The notes beneath the pieces were generated by a model. It was not told the DNA's origin and searched no databases. It saw only the letters and a program-made list of their open reading frames with translations. A stretch of DNA of 7,197 bases, from contig USAV01000092.1 of the NCBI GenBank assembly GCA_900552715.1, forward strand, positions 1 through 7,197, read 5' to 3'. Position numbers and translations under genes: made by a program. Positions 5,795 to 7,197 of this stretch are shown here, one piece after another. This DNA is from an uncultured Veillonella sp. (GTDB lineage Bacteria; Bacillota; Negativicutes; Veillonellales; Veillonellaceae). Position 1 is the first letter of the stretch; every line of letters starts with the position of its first letter.

Positions 5795-5821
5795 ATAAAC
5801 ACAGTATTTATCTGTGTTTAT
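5795..5821. repeat. Perfect 10-bp hairpin in the intergenic stretch
   Basis: ATAAACACAG (5795-5804) and CTGTGTTTAT (5812-5821) form a perfect stem with a 7-nt loop. The stem is AT-rich. The following TCATTTATATAG is only weakly T-rich on the plus strand, so a terminator is possible but poor. It could equally be an operator or the 3' end of an unannotated small RNA. Confidence 0.35.
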
Positions 5822-5952
5822 TCATTTATATAGATTATATTAATTTTAATGACTTACTTATCAAAATTTTTAATAATTGATTTTTTGTATAACGTTATGT
5901 GTTTTAGTCATAGTTAACGTCTTTTGATTTATAGTAATTTTTAAAAAAACGC

Positions 5953-5981
5953 TTGCTTTTATAATTAATCTAACATATAAT
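5953..5981 (+). promoter_or_regulatory. Promoter of the tRNA cluster
   Basis: TATAAT (5976-5981) is a perfect -10. TTGCTT (5953-5958), 17 nt upstream, is a partial -35. Predicted initiation near 5988 would leave only about 8 nt before the first tRNA, typical of stable-RNA units. Confidence 0.65.
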
Positions 5982-5995
5982 AACAATCGTACCAT

Positions 5996-6071
5996 TCCTC
6001 GATAGCTCAGTTGGTAGAGCAATCGGCTGTTAACCGATCGGTCGTAGGTTCGAGTCCTACTCGAGGAGCCA
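5996..6071 (+). tRNA. tRNA-Asn (GTT)
   Basis: The 76-nt cloverleaf is complete. The acceptor stem TCCTCGA (5996-6002) pairs with TCGAGGA (6061-6067), followed by discriminator G and encoded CCA. The anticodon stem ATCGG/CCGAT encloses the loop CTGTTAA, with anticodon GTT at 6029-6031 reading AAC and AAT. The D-arm AGCTCAGTTGGTAGAGC and T-loop GTTCGAGTC are canonical. It is the first of three co-transcribed tRNAs, with a 9-nt spacer to the next. Confidence 0.98.
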
Positions 6072-6080
6072 ATTTCATAT

Positions 6081-6155
6081 GGCCCGTTGGTCAAGCGGTT
6101 AAGACACCGCCCTTTCACGGCGGTATCCCGGGTTCGATTCCCGGACGGGTCACCA
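6081..6155 (+). tRNA. tRNA-Glu (TTC)
   Basis: The 75-nt cloverleaf has acceptor GGCCCGT (6081-6087) pairing with ACGGGTC (6145-6151), including one G-U at the second pair. Discriminator A and encoded CCA follow. The anticodon stem CCGCC/GGCGG encloses loop CTTTCAC, with anticodon TTC at 6114-6116 reading GAA and GAG. It is the middle member of the cluster, with a 5-nt spacer to tRNA-Val. Confidence 0.98.
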
Positions 6156-6160
6156 CATAT

Positions 6161-6236
<76 letters not shown>

Positions 6237-6241
6237 AACCT

Positions 6242-6273
6242 AGAAGCAAGCATAAAGCTTGCTTCTTTTTTTT
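6242..6273 (+). terminator. Intrinsic terminator of the tRNA cluster
   Basis: AGAAGCAAGC (6242-6251) and GCTTGCTTCT (6257-6266) form a perfect 10-bp stem with a 5-nt loop, running into eight T residues (6266-6273). It lies directly after tRNA-Val. Its right arm contains TTGCTT (6259-6264), which sits where a -35 of the following promoter would be (19-nt spacer). Confidence 0.95.
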
Positions 6274-6280
6274 GTATATG

Positions 6281-6289
6281 TGATATAAT
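6281..6289 (+). promoter_or_regulatory. Extended -10 promoter of the exported-protein gene
   Basis: TGATATAAT is a perfect extended -10 (TGnTATAAT). A -35 is weak: TTGCTT at 6259-6264 is 19 nt away and lies within the terminator stem. Predicted initiation is near 6296, giving a leader of about 48 nt to the ATG at 6344. Confidence 0.7.
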
Positions 6290-6343
6290 AGTACCAGTTG
6301 TTTTGTTTGTGAATTTTAAAGAGTCTTATTTAGAGGAGGAACT

Positions 6344-7197
6344 ATGTTTTATACATTCGGACGCTATAAACGTTCGCTACTTACAGTACTAGGTGTACTA
6401 TTGGCATCTACACTCGCTACAGCAAGTGCTGCCACTATTAATATGAGCCAGTTAACATCAAATACCGCTCAACCGGTAGTCATTAACTCTATGCCATCCA
6501 ATGTAGATACGACTACCCCTACATTACAAGCCGATAATAATGGTCAACCTATTTTGAAGGTTGCAAACACACCTGTTTCAACACCAATTGTTGGAACACC
6601 TGAAAAAGCGACTATCAATACTTCTAATTCTAATTATGATGGTCACTTAGATAATTTCCCTAGTCGCAAAGTTACAATTGTTGTACCTGCAAAATTGCGC
6701 AACGAAAACACAGCCCAATTAGGTCGTTACATGACAGACCGTCTATCTAATACGCTTAAGTATCCATACTATGATACAGCAATCGTAAGTACTAATACGC
6801 CAACAGCTGAAATTAGAGCTGTTGACCTTGCACAAATTGCAGCTGCACAAAATTCTGAAATCGTTATTATGCCTGTACCATTACAAGACGTATATGTACA
6901 AATCAATGGTGTTAATAGCCCATATGCATATAATAATGATGATCGTGAAATGTATATCGCCGCAAAGGTAAATGCACTTTTATATTATTACGATGTGAAT
7001 GATCAAGTAATTCACACTGTACGCAGTGGATTCAATCAAACTGATGATTCCTTAACAATGCCAACACATAAGGCTGTATGGAACAAAGTTATGACTGTAT
7101 TACTTGATAAATTACCATACAAACGTATTCCAACAGACCGCGACCGCTATCAAGCGCCTGGCATCAACTCTGAATCTCCAGTTGTACTTGACTTCCA
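6344..7197 (+). CDS. Sec-exported protein of unknown function, 3' end beyond the window
   Basis: The frame is open from ATG at 6344 to the window end: 284 codons plus 2 nt, no stop. AGAGGAGGA (6332-6340) is the ribosome binding site. Residues 1-30 are a classic signal peptide: basic GRYKR (6-10), hydrophobic 11-25, then ATASAA with likely cleavage near residue 29 or 30. There is no lipobox, and no Cys in the visible part. Residues about 31-107 are Thr/Asn/Ser/Pro-rich and look like a flexible linker. From about 108 an alternating strand/helix pattern appears: KVTIVVPAKL (109-118), helix 123-139, TAIVST, helix DLAQIAAAQ (161-169), SEIVIMPVPL (171-180), then IAAKVNALLYYYDV (205-218) and QVIHTVRSGF (221-230). 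That order loosely recalls CsgG/TolB-N-like periplasmic domains, a structural guess only. In a diderm the product would be periplasmic or surface-exposed. I do not recognise the family. Confidence 0.88.
   Translation, partial: MFYTFGRYKRSLLTVLGVLLASTLATASAATINMSQLTSNTAQPVVINSMPSNVDTTTPTLQADNNGQPILKVANTPVSTPIVGTPEKATINTSNSNYDGHLDNFPSRKVTIVVPAKLRNENTAQLGRYMTDRLSNTLKYPYYDTAIVSTNTPTAEIRAVDLAQIAAAQNSEIVIMPVPLQDVYVQINGVNSPYAYNNDDREMYIAAKVNALLYYYDVNDQVIHTVRSGFNQTDDSLTMPTHKAVWNKVMTVLLDKLPYKRIPTDRDRYQAPGINSESPVVLDF

Larger units (their letters stand above)
5404..5952. other. AT-rich intergenic stretch without a credible gene
   Basis: Between the fumarase promoter and the tRNA promoter I see no open reading frame with a ribosome binding site and no recognisable RNA family. 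Contents are the inverted repeat at 5422-5449, two copies of TAGGTTGAAA (5561-5570 and 5616-5625), two copies of AGTCATAGTTAA (5546-5557 and 5906-5917), the hairpin at 5795-5821 and a 10-bp palindrome ATAACGTTAT (5889-5898). TTGAAA at 5565-5570 with TATATT at 5587-5592 (16-nt spacer) is a weak plus-strand promoter-like pair with no gene after it. Confidence 0.6.

Noticed and set aside
5404..5952. CRISPR array or mobile-element ends in the intergenic gap
   Set aside because: The repeats are only 10-12 bp, two copies each, with irregular spacing. No transposase fragment, terminal inverted repeats or tRNA-end duplication was found.
5870..6118. Minus-strand open frame across tRNA-Asn and tRNA-Glu (82 codons)
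   Set aside because: Its SSSRTRTYDRSVNSRLLYQL segment is simply the reverse complement of a tRNA, a common misannotation.

Overview
The window looks like chromosomal DNA of a Veillonella-type bacterium (Negativicutes: a diderm, strictly anaerobic Firmicute). The evidence is AT-rich intergenic DNA with strong GGAGG-type ribosome binding sites, an oxygen-labile two-subunit class I fumarase, a clostridial-style Crp/Fnr regulator, and a Sec-type exported protein. The genus is an inference from gene content and protein style. No database search was possible.

Layout, left to right. (1) 1-251 is a regulatory region with two promoter-like pairs and a perfect palindrome, reading into a Crp/Fnr-family regulator (252-977, +). 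(2) A 17-bp-stem bidirectional terminator at 1043-1077 separates it from a convergent minus-strand pair: a UPF0340/YwlG-type protein (3565 to 3014), then a 633-residue membrane-anchored protein of unknown function (3004 to 1103). The two are 9 nt apart and probably translationally coupled. (3) A minus-strand terminator at 3781-3811 closes the fumarase operon: alpha subunit (5253 to 4411, TTG start) and beta subunit (4391 to 3831). Its leader holds a hairpin, and an extended -10 promoter lies at 5375-5403. (4) About 590 bp of AT-rich DNA without a credible gene follows, holding short repeats and one hairpin. (5) A plus-strand tRNA cluster (Asn-GTT, Glu-TTC, Val-TAC, all with encoded CCA) ends in a strong terminator. 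(6) The next promoter abuts that terminator and drives an exported protein cut off by the window end (6344-7197).

How the genes fit together. Fumarase interconverts malate and fumarate. In lactate-fermenting Veillonella this step feeds fumarate to fumarate reductase on the succinate/propionate route. The Crp/Fnr protein is a plausible anaerobic or redox regulator, but nothing here ties it to the fumarase promoter. The UPF0340 and 633-residue proteins form their own operon.

The least explained item is the 633-residue protein. It has an N-terminal membrane anchor, a long acidic disordered linker with a 5-residue tandem repeat, and five regularly spaced acidic-x-Thr-x-x-hydrophobic motifs that look like kinase or FHA-type short linear motifs. 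A conserved-looking helical C-terminal domain follows. No mobile element, CRISPR array or phage gene was seen.
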